Of a DNA stretch of 64,000 bases, positions 25,809 through 39,600 are shown piece by piece; position 1 is the stretch's first letter; every line of letters begins with the position of its first letter. The position numbers and the translations under genes are program-made. The DNA is from Antitrichia curtipendula (Eukaryota > Streptophyta > Bryopsida > Hypnales > Leucodontaceae). Below the pieces are notes generated by a model. It was not told where the DNA came from. It saw only the letters and a program-made list of their open reading frames with translations, and made no database searches. The stretch covers positions 17,192,696 through 17,256,695 of the forward strand of contig OX579638.1 in the NCBI GenBank assembly GCA_951230915.1, read 5' to 3'.

Positions 25809-27613
25809 GCAGCAGTTTATCCATGGGTATGAAGAGGGAGCAAGAGTTTTTAATGTTTTGATTACAGATGAGCAAGGATAGTCACAGTTATTTAGTGCAG
25901 AAGAGAAGGAGAATTTGGGATGGCTATGGAATTCGATCAATGATAATTTCAACAAGTAACTTTGATCCAAGTGTGTACTCCAGCACCTTGTGGATTACTA
26001 GTTCTACATATGTGATGGGAATTGCAGACGCATCGCTTGGATGCATTACATCCAACGACTTCATAGCATGGAGCTTGACTGACAAGTTTCAGTGGATTCA
26101 ATTGTTTTGGACACTAGAAATTGTATTGGAATCGCCATGTAGATCATGCACACCATTAATAAATAAATATTATTCCTCCCTAAATTGTTTTGTGTATTGA
26201 ATTACTTTTCAATAATTTCTATACAATAAAACTCATTTCCTCGCTACTCACTACTAATCACACTTGCCCTATGTATGATAGGCACACGAAGAACTCCCAT
26301 GTGAAAACAAACCATGTACACATACTATATCATGTGCAGAAGTATGGGATCATGGATCTTGAGAAGTTCAATGAGCTTTTGAGCCCGAAGGAAGTAAAGA
26401 CTTGCTAGCAAAATACTAAAAAAAAATGGTATTCCATGCCCTTCAAGGTCTTCATTTTTTTTTTAAGGTACTACTTTTGTCCCTACGTGATTATCTATTT
26501 TCAATATCACATATTCGATGGATATCGATTGTAATGTTAAAGGATTTTTAAAAAACATGGTGATGTGTTAGTGGCAACAAAAGATTTGAGCTCTAGCTGA
26601 TGCAACAGTTTGCAAGTACAATGAGGATACTCCCTCTAATGAGGTGTCAAAGGAAGGAGTGGCAAACGTAATGAGAAGTTGTATCAAAGACTCCATAGAG
26701 AAGTTCTATAAGAAACTGTCCAAGATAGTTGTAGTAACAAATCCCACACTTACCAAGGAATGGTTGGATGAGGTATAATTTTCTTTGTAGTCCTACATGC
26801 TTAAACCCTTCTTTAAATTTGTTTCTTTGGGGATAATTGACCAACTCTGTACTTGTACAGATTAAGTGGCATTGGAAGTGATCCTAAAAAAACTTCAAAT
26901 GATGGCCATCGCTAATGGCAATTTGGCAGTGAAAGTCAAGTGATTAAAGAGGTTGAACTCTTCAGATCCTTCAAGAGAGGCTCGTCAGTTGCCACTGCGT
27001 CCTGTGAACAAGGAGAAACTCCTAAAGTTTCTGTCCAAAGCAGCTTGGTGGGCAAGGGTAAGAATTGTTAGTTTGTTACGAAATTGTTTGTCTTTAATTT
27101 GTGTGTTCATAGATCAATTGTTATCTCATTCATGTGCACAGTTATGAGTTATTGTACAAGGCGATTTCACTAGAATAATGCCTAGCTCTAATTTGTAAAC
27201 ATGTATATTTCTAGGTAGAGGAAGCAGCTACTAATGTATTTTCAGATTCTATTGTCCGCTCAGATAAAATTCCTATCAACATGTCAATTTCATCTAAGCC
27301 TCAGACAATACATGAGTATATAAAGGGGTCCAGAATGCAACTATAAGAACATGCATACACAAAAGTTTTCAAGGGAAGTGAGGCCTTCAAGAAGTCAAAT
27401 TCCTTCAAAGACTTCAAGGGATCTGTACTTGCGGTAAAGTGCTTGATTTTTAAGTACATGGCTTTCATACATTCTGTGTGAAATGGTTGAAAGTTTGAAA
27501 TATGTATTTTTCATTCAAGTCTAATATGATGTGCACTGGGTGAAAATATTTCAAATTCAAATTGTACACCAAGAAAGCCATAAAGAAGGTGGATTTACCG
27601 CCTTTTTTTACTA

Positions 27614-28062
27614 CACTAAAGATGATATTTAGTGTCTTGTACACTAAATACGAAGGCATACACTAAAAGTCAATTACCCTATGAAAGTAAGTAACATTAA
27701 ATGTCAATTCAAACACTAAATGTGAACCAGAGTTGTCATATCAGACGGAATATCATTGTTCACGGACAGAATCGGACCGATTAGGGCTAGGCGGCTGCAA
27801 ACTTCAGAGCCTTGTAAATTTTGCAAACATTCTTCAAATCAGGAAAATGAGATGTTTTTCGGCATCTACAGTTTTTGTAGATGCCGAAAAACATCTCATT
27901 TTTCTTGTTTGAAGAATGTTTGCAAAAGTTACAAGGCTCTGAAGTTTGCAGCCGGCACATTCAAGTCTAACACTAATTGTGGACAAGTTCAGATTTAGTG
28001 TTGTAGCTAGTAGGGGGGTAAAAACACTAAATGTCACTCAACACTAAATATCATCTTTAGTG
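27614..28062. mobile_element. Non-autonomous CACTA-like element with a long central hairpin
   Basis: It begins CACTAAAGATGATATTTAGT and ends with the exact inverse finishing TAGTG, 449 bp in all. Several ACACTAAAT(G/A) motifs near both ends act as subterminal repeats, typical of CACTA (EnSpm) elements. A 3-bp target duplication is not evident (CTA and TAC). It lies between two presumed exons of the decayed gene and carries the hairpin at 27793-27952. Confidence 0.7.
27793..27952. repeat. Near-perfect hairpin, two arms of about 78 bp
   Basis: The left arm 27793-27870 pairs with 27875-27952 at all but about four positions, with a loop of only a few bases around 27871-27874. Central arm sequence includes ATGTTTTTCGGCATCTAC and its inverse. 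Such a transcript would fold into a long double strand that could feed small-RNA production. I have no evidence that it is expressed. Confidence 0.85.
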
Positions 28063-30069
28063 TACTTAGTTAGGTAGATCCTCTATAGATTGTATATTCC
28101 CTCCATCGCAGTTGAAAAACTAAACAAGAAGCATCTCCAAGCATGCCCCTGGTACATTGAATGCTACTAGGGATTCACATAACAAGAGGAATTGGGTCTC
28201 TTCCAATCCTTGAAGGACAACATGCCTATCGAGCCAAAATACAATGAATTTGCGGGCTTAGATCCCGAGGCAAGGGATAAAGCATTCAAGAAATGAGAGG
28301 CATCGGACCAAAAAAAGGCAGAGAATTGGGAGGTAGCAAAGAAGAAGATAGAGAAAAACAAGAAGAAGCATCTTGAGAAAGTCCAAGAGAACAACAAGAA
28401 AAAAGGCACCAAACGGAAGGATGAGACACTTGTGCAAGAACCAACAAGTGTAGCTAACTTTAAAGACACTTCATCCGGATTTTCTTTGACTCAAGAGTGC
28501 ATGTTGCATGGATCCATTGCTTCTATTCCTACCTTAAAACCTATTCCAAACATAGACGAATGCATCTTGAATATGTCAATGGCTAATCTTTTGGGTTTGG
28601 ACATGATTGGTACTACAAAAGCCTACGACAATGTCCTCACTTTCCTGGCAATGGTAAGTACTTCGTTTGAACTTCCTCTTCATAATTTTTTTTCAGTAGG
28701 ACTTAGAAATATAAAAGTAAAGGACCTTGAAGAGGTGTCTCATCCTATAGACAACTTGATGAATGGGCGTCTCTTTGCTTGATAAGTCTACATGCTTAGT
28801 GATAAGTAAATTTTATTCAATTTCATGTGGATTTTTTTTCCAACGACTTCTTGATCTAGTTACAAGTGATGCACAAGTAGAGGACCTCTATGGGATCTCT
28901 TGGCACTGAAAGGCTTTCATATGGGTCAAACTCTGTAGATTTATAGATATGAATGTAGCCTATTGACCTTTACCGCAACTATTATAATTTTTTTATATAT
29001 CTAGCTATCACTTTGATTGATTTAGAAGGCTGGACACATTATGGACCCAACGAAGGCCTCTTGGCATCGATAGGGTCTTAGTGAAGGTCTCTGTAGTACA
29101 TCTTTCCATTGTTGTAGTGTATTATGTTGATACGGGCTTGAATTATGGCATGCAACATTCTAGTCCAAGAAGAGGTACTTCAACATAGTGTTGAGTACTC
29201 AAGAAGTAGTGGACCTCATTTTGGTGGAGGTTCCTAAAGGTTTCCATATATCAACTTTGTCTTCCTCCCCTGCACCCATTCCAAAGTGGAACCATTGGGA
29301 TAAAAAATGGTTGCTACTAGTGTTTGATTTTGCATTGGAGTACCTCCACAACCGTGGTGCTATCTTGGTCATGTACCCTTCCAACCGTCAACACAAATCC
29401 AACCTTGTTAGTTGTTGCAAGGAATTTGGATTCAAAATTGTCCAGTCCTAGTTGGGTATGAATTGCCTTCATCTGACTTCCCCTATTGACCCAACAATGA
29501 CGATAACTTCTTCCTCACTCTTCTCTTCTTTGTCATTGATTAGAATTTCACTTGGCTTGGAGACTCACTTCTCTTCTTTTGTAGACGATGCGCTTTGCCA
29601 TACCTTTGGTAATGAAGGATAAAGCATCCTCTTTTTCATTCCAGCAAGTTTTGTCTCATGACGCAATAGGGGTTAATGTCGGGCTAGATGCCATACTCCA
29701 GAACTTTTGCAATAGAGATGACACTGCCATGAATGGTAACATGTTGTGGCATGGTCCACGTGAGAAGGCCCAACCATTCATGTAGATGCTCGTGAAAGCA
29801 TATTCTCCACCAGGGGACGTGGTCATGGACTGCACAACAACCACATGTTAGTTTCTCTTCAATTTTTAAAACTAAATGGTTGTACAATTCATTTGAATAT
29901 TTGATGTATTGTTCTAATGATTATCTTGTATAATTATAATTGGTTCAAGCATTCAAGCTTGTTGAGCAACGCATCGCCATATTTTAGCATATGAGGAAGA
30001 CAAGGCTATTTTTGACACCTTGACAACACCTTGATTGTTCCTTTCATGTGCGCAAAGGTTGTCCTCAAG

Positions 30070-30504
30070 CGCACACTCAACATGTTGCCTCAACATCCAT
30101 TGATCTAGACAACGAGGAAGTATAGGTCAAGCATATTACCAAGACAACGCAATTCAGTAAGTAAGTTTTCTTTTTTTCAAGTTTTTAATTGGTTCCAAAT
30201 TCTAATTAAGATTGATCTAATGGTCATTTGTGGTCTATGTAGGCATGCCCCCAAAGTGAGGAGGTCCCTCATTCCTTTATTTGAGAATCCTCAATTCTTT
30301 CCAAGCCCCTCCCCCCAAGCCATTTGCCCTATCCATATATGCCAAAGCACTTTCTAGGGATTTCATCACCACCAACCCTAGGCCTACTTCTAGGGCCTAA
30401 TCAATGCATTTCCGCATCTTAGAATTCGTAGATGACCATGCTATAAAGTCTTCAGAGGAGACATCAAATAGCAAGAGTAATTCCACTTCTACCTATTCAA
30501 CACC
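30070..30504. other. Intergenic, no gene seen
   Basis: Short stretch following the decayed methyltransferase-like gene. It may hold its last, unreadable exon (for example around 30060-30160), but I cannot define one. Confidence 0.4.
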
Positions 30505-30781
30505 ATATTCATTAAAATGGGAGTTTTCCATTGAAATGAGAGGTTATTTAAAAAAAAAAAAAACTAAAGATTTTCTGTCAATTCAGCTAAAATTGAAAGG
30601 TTTTCTGTTAATTTAACTCGATTCGAGTTAAATTGACAGAAAACCTTTCAATATTAGGTCAAATCTGAAAGGTTTTATATCAATTCAAATCAAAACTCTC
30701 ATTTTAATGGAAATTGATGTTTTAGATCGAGATCAGCATGATTATTTTGAGAGGTCTCCAATCTCTCATTTTAATGAATAT
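30505..30781. mobile_element. Small foldback/MITE with a central 59-bp palindrome
   Basis: Ends ATATTCATTAAAATGGGA (30505-30522) and its inverse (30764-30781, one mismatch) bracket 277 bp. In the middle, 30593-30621 and 30623-30651 form 29-bp arms around a single base, with one mismatch. Several partial copies of GAAAGGTTTT and CTCATTTTAAT occur between. No coding capacity. Confidence 0.6.
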
Positions 30782-31363
30782 AGTGTTATTCTAGTTGATA
30801 TATCTAACTGTGCAATACGTTAATATTTACAATGCATGATGGTAATACACGGTTTGGAGATTTTTTCTTTCATTTGCATTAGAGTGTATTTCATTCCCAT
30901 GTGAATGGAATCCTGGAGTTGTCTTTGTTTTTTTCTGATTTTGAATATATATATCATTGTTCTACAAGAAATCCATCTTTGTGAGTTCATGACAATTCTT
31001 GTGTATTTTTTTCAACCAAATTACATAATCATCGATGAACACTTTTGAGCTACTAAACTGTCTGCCCGCATAATCACGTCACCAAAGTGTATTTAGATGT
31101 ATAAATAGAAAAAAAGACATATGAATACTCCTTTTTGATGTTGTGATTAAGTGGTCAAGTAATTCATTAGTTCAACAGTAGTAGTGGGTGAGTACATAAT
31201 TGGTTGGAAGAAATATACGGAGATTGTCAAAAAGATGGTGAGCTCATGGATACCTAATATTTCTTCTATCACCTCTATATGCTAAGCATAGTATTTACAA
31301 TGTCCATGGTCTCCTAGCTAAGTCCATGCAATGAAAGTAACCTTTTACATTACAATCTTTCAA
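30782..31363. other. Intergenic, no gene seen
   Basis: AT-rich sequence up to the assembly gap. Nothing recognisable. Confidence 0.5.
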
Positions 31364-31563
31364 NNNNNNNNNNNNNNNNNNNNNNNNNNNNNNNNNNNNN
31401 NNNNNNNNNNNNNNNNNNNNNNNNNNNNNNNNNNNNNNNNNNNNNNNNNNNNNNNNNNNNNNNNNNNNNNNNNNNNNNNNNNNNNNNNNNNNNNNNNNNN
31501 NNNNNNNNNNNNNNNNNNNNNNNNNNNNNNNNNNNNNNNNNNNNNNNNNNNNNNNNNNNNNNN
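31364..31563. other. Assembly gap (200 N)
   Basis: A run of exactly 200 N marks a scaffold join of unknown true length. It lies between the two inverted ARF1 arms, so their distance and relative orientation depend on this join. Confidence 0.99.
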
Positions 31564-31635
31564 GAATGTACTATAAACTTTAAACCATTTGTAGTTGAAT
31601 GCTACAGTTTTCTAGTCTTGAATCTAGATCCTTTC

Positions 31636-32045
31636 TCTTCTTTATCTTCCCTAATACTTCATCCATTTTTTCCAACCCCTTTCATTCATTTTTGTCATCC
31701 ATTGTAATATAATTTCATCCATTCTTTTCATCCTCTTTCATCCATTCTTTTCATCCTCTTTCATCCATTCATTCAATCACTTTTATCCATTTTTTCCAAT
31801 TGCTTTCATCCGTTTCCTCCAACCTCTTTATAAGTTTTTTAATGAACTTTCCTTCAATATTCTTAAACCTTTCATCGCCTTTTCCTAAAATTTTCTCTCC
31901 TAAATCCTTAAGTTTTGTAAGTTTTGTCTTCTTTTTCATTCTTTTTCTTCCACTTTAAAAAAAAAAACATATTGCAAATTCCCGCTTACCAATCCTTACT
32001 CCCTGCTCCTTGCTTGCTACTCCATGCTCATGTACCATTATTTCC
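31636..32045 (-). repeat. Dispersed repeat with TTTCATCCAT minisatellite (minus copy)
   Basis: Repeated TTTCATCCAT units at 31660-31830 are followed by a unique-looking tail (31975-32045). Its reverse complement, with GGAGTAGCAAGCAAGGAGC and GGATTGGTAAGCGGG, matches 63430-63520 where the same order occurs on the plus strand. This is one dispersed element family with an internal minisatellite. It begins just after the assembly gap. Confidence 0.7.
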
Positions 32046-32049
32046 CCGC

Positions 32050-35000
32050 CTTTGTACAATCATGTTTTTTTGAGAGACTTGAGCATCCAAATGGGGGGAC
32101 ACTCTTTATAAAAAATTCCTTCTCTTTGAATGCAAAGGATAATTAAAGAGGGAGTAATATTCTAAGATATCTTAATTTTTAGCACATTATAATTATCTAA
32201 TGTGGTAATGACCTCAATTTTTGGCATATTATGGAATAATTGTAATTATGATATTTTCTTTCTTTTTGCTACCATATATTAGTTTAAAATTTTATTATAA
32301 CCATCATGAGTTTGTTGATATTACAAGTTTACAGCAAAAAAATTTGCATTAAAATCTGATAACATAACCAACAATACTAGTGTGTGAGCATAAAAATGTA
32401 AGCATGTGAGCCTTGAGCATATGTATATTAAGCAGATATCCTACAACCATTGAAGGTGCTTATAATATAAACACTTGTAGTATAGATATCTAAAACATAG
32501 TTATACCATAATTGTGGATGGTCTCTATGATAGACACCTATGACCTATAACGTAAGTATATAGTCTTTTAGGCTCATGGGCTTATGCTCCTAGGCTCATA
32601 TAATAGCAATGCTCATAACAAAACCACAACTCTCCTTATCAAAGCAAAAAAACAAAAGAATTAATTATAAGATCAAGGATTTGTATATAGAATGTCCATT
32701 GTGAATACATAAACTAAAGAATTTAAGGATTTGGAAAAATACAAACTCCATTCAACTTTATAGTTACAACAAAGTCAATGTCTTCACACCAACACAACCA
32801 CTAAAAAACTACTTACAACCTTGTCTAGACATTGAATAAAACCTACAAATACAAAAAAAATAGTCACATTAAGATCTAGTACACTCCATGCATATTTTTT
32901 TAATATGCCAACAAATTTGTAAATCACATGTAGTGCACTTCCATCCAAATTATAAATGTATTTAGAATAGATGCTCCATCCAATATACAATACAATATAC
33001 AATACAAGCTATAAACTTGCCCAATTCAAAAGTAAACCTGCTAATTAGTAATGCCTAACATTAATATATTCCACTCTAATATGTAATTATAATATTTTTC
33101 AAATATTCATGATTATTAAGTACCTTATATTAATTGTATTTCATATCTTTTATAAACATGACCCTTGTAATAAGTAAAAAACATATGATTTTTACTTCAA
33201 AGGATTAAACATCACCCTATCTTTGACTCTTTGTCCTTACAAGGTTGCATCATGCAAACAAGAAGTGTCCTCTAGGTCCAAATTTTGATCCAATTTTTGC
33301 ATATTGTCTATACAAAAAGGGTACAAATTCAAACATTAAACTTTAGAATCTAGGTTCTTTCATATTTTTAGCAAACTTGATTTTCAAATTACCTAATTAA
33401 TGGCCACATGGTAGTCACTTGGACACTAAATGATTTATAGAAAGCTCAAAATTTGGTATTTGCCTTTTTTGACAAGAAGAAAGATGTGTTGTGAAGGGAT
33501 AAATTGAGTTTAATTGTTAAAAAATTCTTAAAGATTTGTTACCATGGCTACAATTATCTATGACTATCAATGGAAAAGTCAACTTCCTAGAAGTTTATTC
33601 CAAAATTATTGTTTGTGTTTTTTTCTATGTTTAGGAAAAGTGCCATGGATGGGTAAATGGATAGTTATAGATTGTGTTCTATTTCTTGAGAGTATTTAGC
33701 TACTTTTGGATTTTTTCAAACTTGATTGCAAGTTATTCCGAGAATTATTCACAATAAGGAAGAGCTAATGCAATGTAGCATATGTATGATGGAGACATTG
33801 ACATTGAGAGGTCAAGCAATGCCTTTTAGTCTCATTGCAATAATAACATTTGAAGAGTTCAAGTCATTAATATTGTCCTTATAAAAAATAAGTTGAGGTA
33901 TTAAAGTTAAAGTAGTACCAGAGGAACTAGAAAAAACTTGTAGACTTTATTGTATGTGGTGAAACTGACATATTGTCCTTCTAAAAAATGGCGTAGATCC
34001 CAACTAATTTGCAATCCTCACATGCATGAAGATCCAAGTAACAAAAGACACATCTCTAACTAATCTAGGAGATTCATGGAGATCGGTCCTTATGCATTTA
34101 ATGTAAGTGCCAACAATTGATTTAGTGTAGGGTGGTAAATTGAAATGCTCTTACAACTTCAACACCTAGGGACATTGTTTTTTATGTCAACATGTCTACC
34201 AACTCATTCCTAATATATGTATATTTACACATTTTGTCCTTTGTGAATCAATGATTTCTTACCCATGGAAGTGACACTTTTGCAAGAGCACCATATCATT
34301 GCCCTTAGAGAAAAATGTCAAAATCTTCGAAGGCTTCCTACATCCACTTACTTCTGAGCTCATAGTGAAGTTCATAAAAAACAATGTGTAAGTGTGTAGA
34401 AAGATGACTATAATTCAAATTAGTCACACGGCAAGCCCTCACCATAAATCATTCTCCAAAATCAACACATTCTAAAAGAAATGTTGAGAGTGTTATTCTT
34501 TAAGCTTCATCTTATTGCAACATAATTAGCTTCATCATTGTTTAAGCACTAAGGTTTATAGCTTGGAAAGTGTCTTAACTAAGATAAGAGGAGCCATTGA
34601 TGCCTCTTATAAAGGTAAGAGGTTCTAAAAGCATACAAGCTCTAAAATTGTCTAAGTCCTTAAATGTCTACTATTTGTACATGTTGTTTTGTAGCCTTCA
34701 GCAATGTACAAAAAATGTACAATTGAGGAGGTGGATGATTTTAGAGCCCTAAATCATTTCAACTTTCATAACTAATTCTATAAAGCTCCCAAAAATATGA
34801 AGTGATTTAGGTTAGATGCCAATTCCCCTTGTCTTTCAAGGAAAATTTATTTCAAAAAGTTTCACCATCTACCTTAATGAGAGTTGACCCTGTTCCTTTA
34901 ATAATTGTGTAAATACTTGAAATTTGGTTTATGATTTTATAAATTTTGAAAAATTCCTAGAAAATGTTTCTATTCAAGAATTTAATGACTTGTCAACACC

Positions 35001-35778
35001 AAAAGGATGCCTTGAAAAGTTTGAATGAGCCTATATCATATGGAACAATTTATCAATGTTCCATTTCTTATCCAATTTTCTATTCTTAAGACATAATTCA
35101 AATTTGAATTCAAATTTTCATGAATTCATGTCAATACCAACAATGTGTTCTAAGAGGGTCTTGATATCTCTTGATAAGTCTATACTATATCAAGCATTTG
35201 ATCCAAGTTCATTTTCTTGTCCAATTATTTGTTTCCAATACATAACTACAATAATCATTTTTCCCTAGTAAAAGCCTCATCCATACCAACAAGGTGTCTA
35301 AAAGGACTTTAGGAAAACCTGAACACTAGAGCACTTGAACATCTAATTTTTGGACAATGAATAGATTAATATTCTTGTTTCTCATTTGTTGATACTTGGA
35401 TGAACCTCATCCTAATTTGTAGAGATACTCTATCAAATTCTTGTCTAATGTATCAACTGGATTTGGTATTACTAGAATACATATTTTTATAAAATTACAA
35501 ATGCCATAGTATGTCAAGTCTTTAACCAAGCTAATATTGCATTGATTTTAGTTCAAAACAAGATTTGCAAAAAATAAGGTTACAGATGTAAAGAACACAA
35601 AAATTCCAAAAAATCACCATGCCAAGGCACAACTCTTTTCAAATCAATTCCAACAAACTTCACTCCAAAAATGATCATATTTTGTTGTAACTGAATTAGA
35701 AGGAATTTTAAAATCTCCGCTTCGTATATTAAAAAACAAACATTGGTAACAGCATTGCTGAATCTAACCGTACGGATG
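32050..35778. other. AT-rich intergenic DNA, no gene seen
   Basis: Nearly 3.7 kb with no supportable gene, terminal-repeat element or RNA gene. The longest frames (32784-33002 minus, 35056-35268 plus) have no domain. It ends at the sharp boundary of the ARF1 inverted arm. Confidence 0.55.
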
Positions 35779-36525
35779 GATCTTTCCGGGTCACGTGAAA
35801 CTCCAAACTGAGCTAAAAATTATCACTCGAGCTGCAATCATCTCGTCCAAAGGCAGTAAACATTACACAATGTGCAACGAAAATCCTACCAGCCACGTAA
35901 ACGCAGCAACATCAAATTATCTCGAGAATTTAATCTTAGCAACCGATGTGAAATGGACCTAAATCAAGAGCAAAACGTCCATCAACCTCCGCTTCATCAC
36001 ATCAAATTCAAAAAAGACCTCAGAACCCAATGCTCAAACCACCTCCCTGTTGAACGAAAATTTCAACTCGCCGTTTTCATGTTAACATCCAGGAATTGCT
36101 TACGGACCACTAACAAGACTACACCAACAAGCCACTCACGTAGGCAACATCTCAACTGCTCAACAGACTAGCAACCAACACACACAAACACAGTGAATCA
36201 TCGGGCTGGAATAGGAGCATCGAGACATGGGCTGGACTAATAAAGCAATTTCAAATATCTGCATTCGAATGCAGAATAGGTACAAAACTGATGATGAATG
36301 ACCTACTGGACGTCATAATGCAATCAGTGAAGAGGAACGTGTACAAGGCACACAGTTTCATTACGACAATATTCTTCTCCGAGAGGTACGTATAGAAAGG
36401 CACTGAGAGAAACATAGTGGCAAACGCGACGTGCAAGCTCTAGACTAAAATGAAATGGTGCCAACTCGGGGTAGATTGCATAAAACCTCTTGAAAGAGAA
36501 AAAGCAGCACTCCATACCGACGTGC

Positions 36526-38434
<1,909 letters not shown>

Positions 38435-38487
38435 TCAGGCAGCGGAAGAGAGGGAGAGAAAGAGAGAAAGAGAGCGCGGCAAACAGG
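38435..38487 (-). promoter_or_regulatory. Pyrimidine-rich 5' leader of ARF1 copy B
   Basis: On the gene strand this is a CT-rich tract (CTCTCTTTCTCTCTTTCTC-like) about 60-100 bases upstream of the start codon. It resembles a plant Y patch. It differs in sequence from the TCTCG repeats at the same place in copy A. Confidence 0.4.
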
Positions 38488-38870
38488 AAGAATGAAACCC
38501 TTCCTAACGGCAGCTTTACCCCTCGATGGCTACAACAGACGACGACACAACACAGGCGCACCTCCTGGTGACTGCGGAGAAGAAGCTTTCGAAGCGCAGA
38601 GCCGAAGCGAACTGAAGCCCGCAACACCAACAACACCTTAGAAGTCGCCCCACGGCTGTCCAAGTCGCATCAATGCACTCTCACTTGTGCCCACTTCTAC
38701 GCGGTTAGCTTCCGCCGAGACCGGGGTGAGCGGATATCGGGGTCCGGGTATTACGGTTTGGGACTCAATCGAGGTGGCTTTCCGCTTATGAGCCCTGGCG
38801 ACGACGTGGAAGACATTGGACGGCCACTGAGTGGAAAGTGGGTCATCATATGATGACCTGAATTATTAGT

Positions 38871-39600
38871 ATTAATTATTATTTCCTTTTCTGGCTTGTC
38901 GATGCTGGAGCTGCTGAGGGAGGGCTAACCCTTTAAAGAGGTTGTTTCTATACCAGTGTCTTTTGAGGGGTACTCTGAAGGACAATTATATACAATGAGT
39001 TTCCTACTCGAAGGAAATGGATTTCCAAGCCATGGTTTTTGCAAGTGTGACCTGGGAGATTGTGCAACATATTGGTGTTGGAAGGCAGTTACTGCCTCTT
39101 TTTGCGTGCATAGTGACACGGATGTCACTATGCACTCAAAAAAAATAGAGAAAACTCGAATTTATTTATTTTTTCAATTATCCCCCTTGTGAGCTCCAAA
39201 AAATGAAAAAATGAAATTATTTAAAAATGATTTTTCACCCACCTTCCCACCCTTTTGTAATTTTGAGGTGGGGGTGGATTTGGCAATCGATATGGGATAT
39301 ATCCCATATATGTATATATATCTGTAGCTATATATGTATCTATATCCGTATTCGTATCTATATTGTATCTCAAATTGTTTTTTTGAATCAACGATGTTCC
39401 AAGGAGGTCTGATTTTTTTTAACACAATCAACGGCCCTCATTGACTGGAATATCCAAACAAGTAGTGACAACCTCTTTTCATTGTATAGTGCAACATATT
39501 GGTGTTGTAAGAATGTGATTTTTCACTATCATTAATTTTTGAAAACTCCCCTATTGCAAAGAGCATTATTTGTGTAGGAAGTTCACAAATTTGTCAATAT
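38871..39600. other. Intergenic DNA with a TA-rich microsatellite
   Basis: The only structure seen is a degenerate TATA(T/C)C-type microsatellite at about 39290-39370, and two copies of GTGCAACATATTGGTGTTG (about 39062 and 39487). No gene. Confidence 0.5.

Larger units (their letters stand above)
24560..30060 (+). pseudogene. Decayed multi-exon gene: ParB-like DGNxR region plus DNA amino-methyltransferase-like C terminus
   Basis: Several protein-like exons in order share plausible splice sites. About 25050-25358 resumes at 25807 after a MITE and is acidic. About 25950-26165 holds YICDGNCRRIAW (DGN at 26014), then VDSIVLDTRN. About 26272-26408 holds HVKTNHVHILYHVQKYG. About 26592-26772, 26869-27057 and 27217-27432 follow. 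About 28111-28655 is Lys-rich and ends at a GTAAGT donor. At 29188-29449 there is VVDLILVEVP (29209-29235), where motif IV of amino-methyltransferases would sit. At 29588-29842 there is WHGPREKAQPF and then DVVMDCTTTT in the place of motif I. About 29969-30025 has RHILAYEEDKAIF. The order IV then I fits beta-class N4-cytosine/N6-adenine methyltransferases, and ParB-methylase fusions are known in bacteria and phages. In-frame stops (26080, 28294, 29783) and weak catalytic motifs show it is dead. Confidence 0.5.

Noticed and set aside
29656..29887. Minus-strand frames opposite the methylase-like exon
   Set aside because: The plus-strand reading carries recognisable motifs; the antisense frames do not.
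31331..31576. Open frame across the N run
   Set aside because: It exists only because N codons were not read as stops.
39290..39370. TATA-rich tract as a promoter
   Set aside because: A degenerate microsatellite with no gene downstream on either strand within reach.
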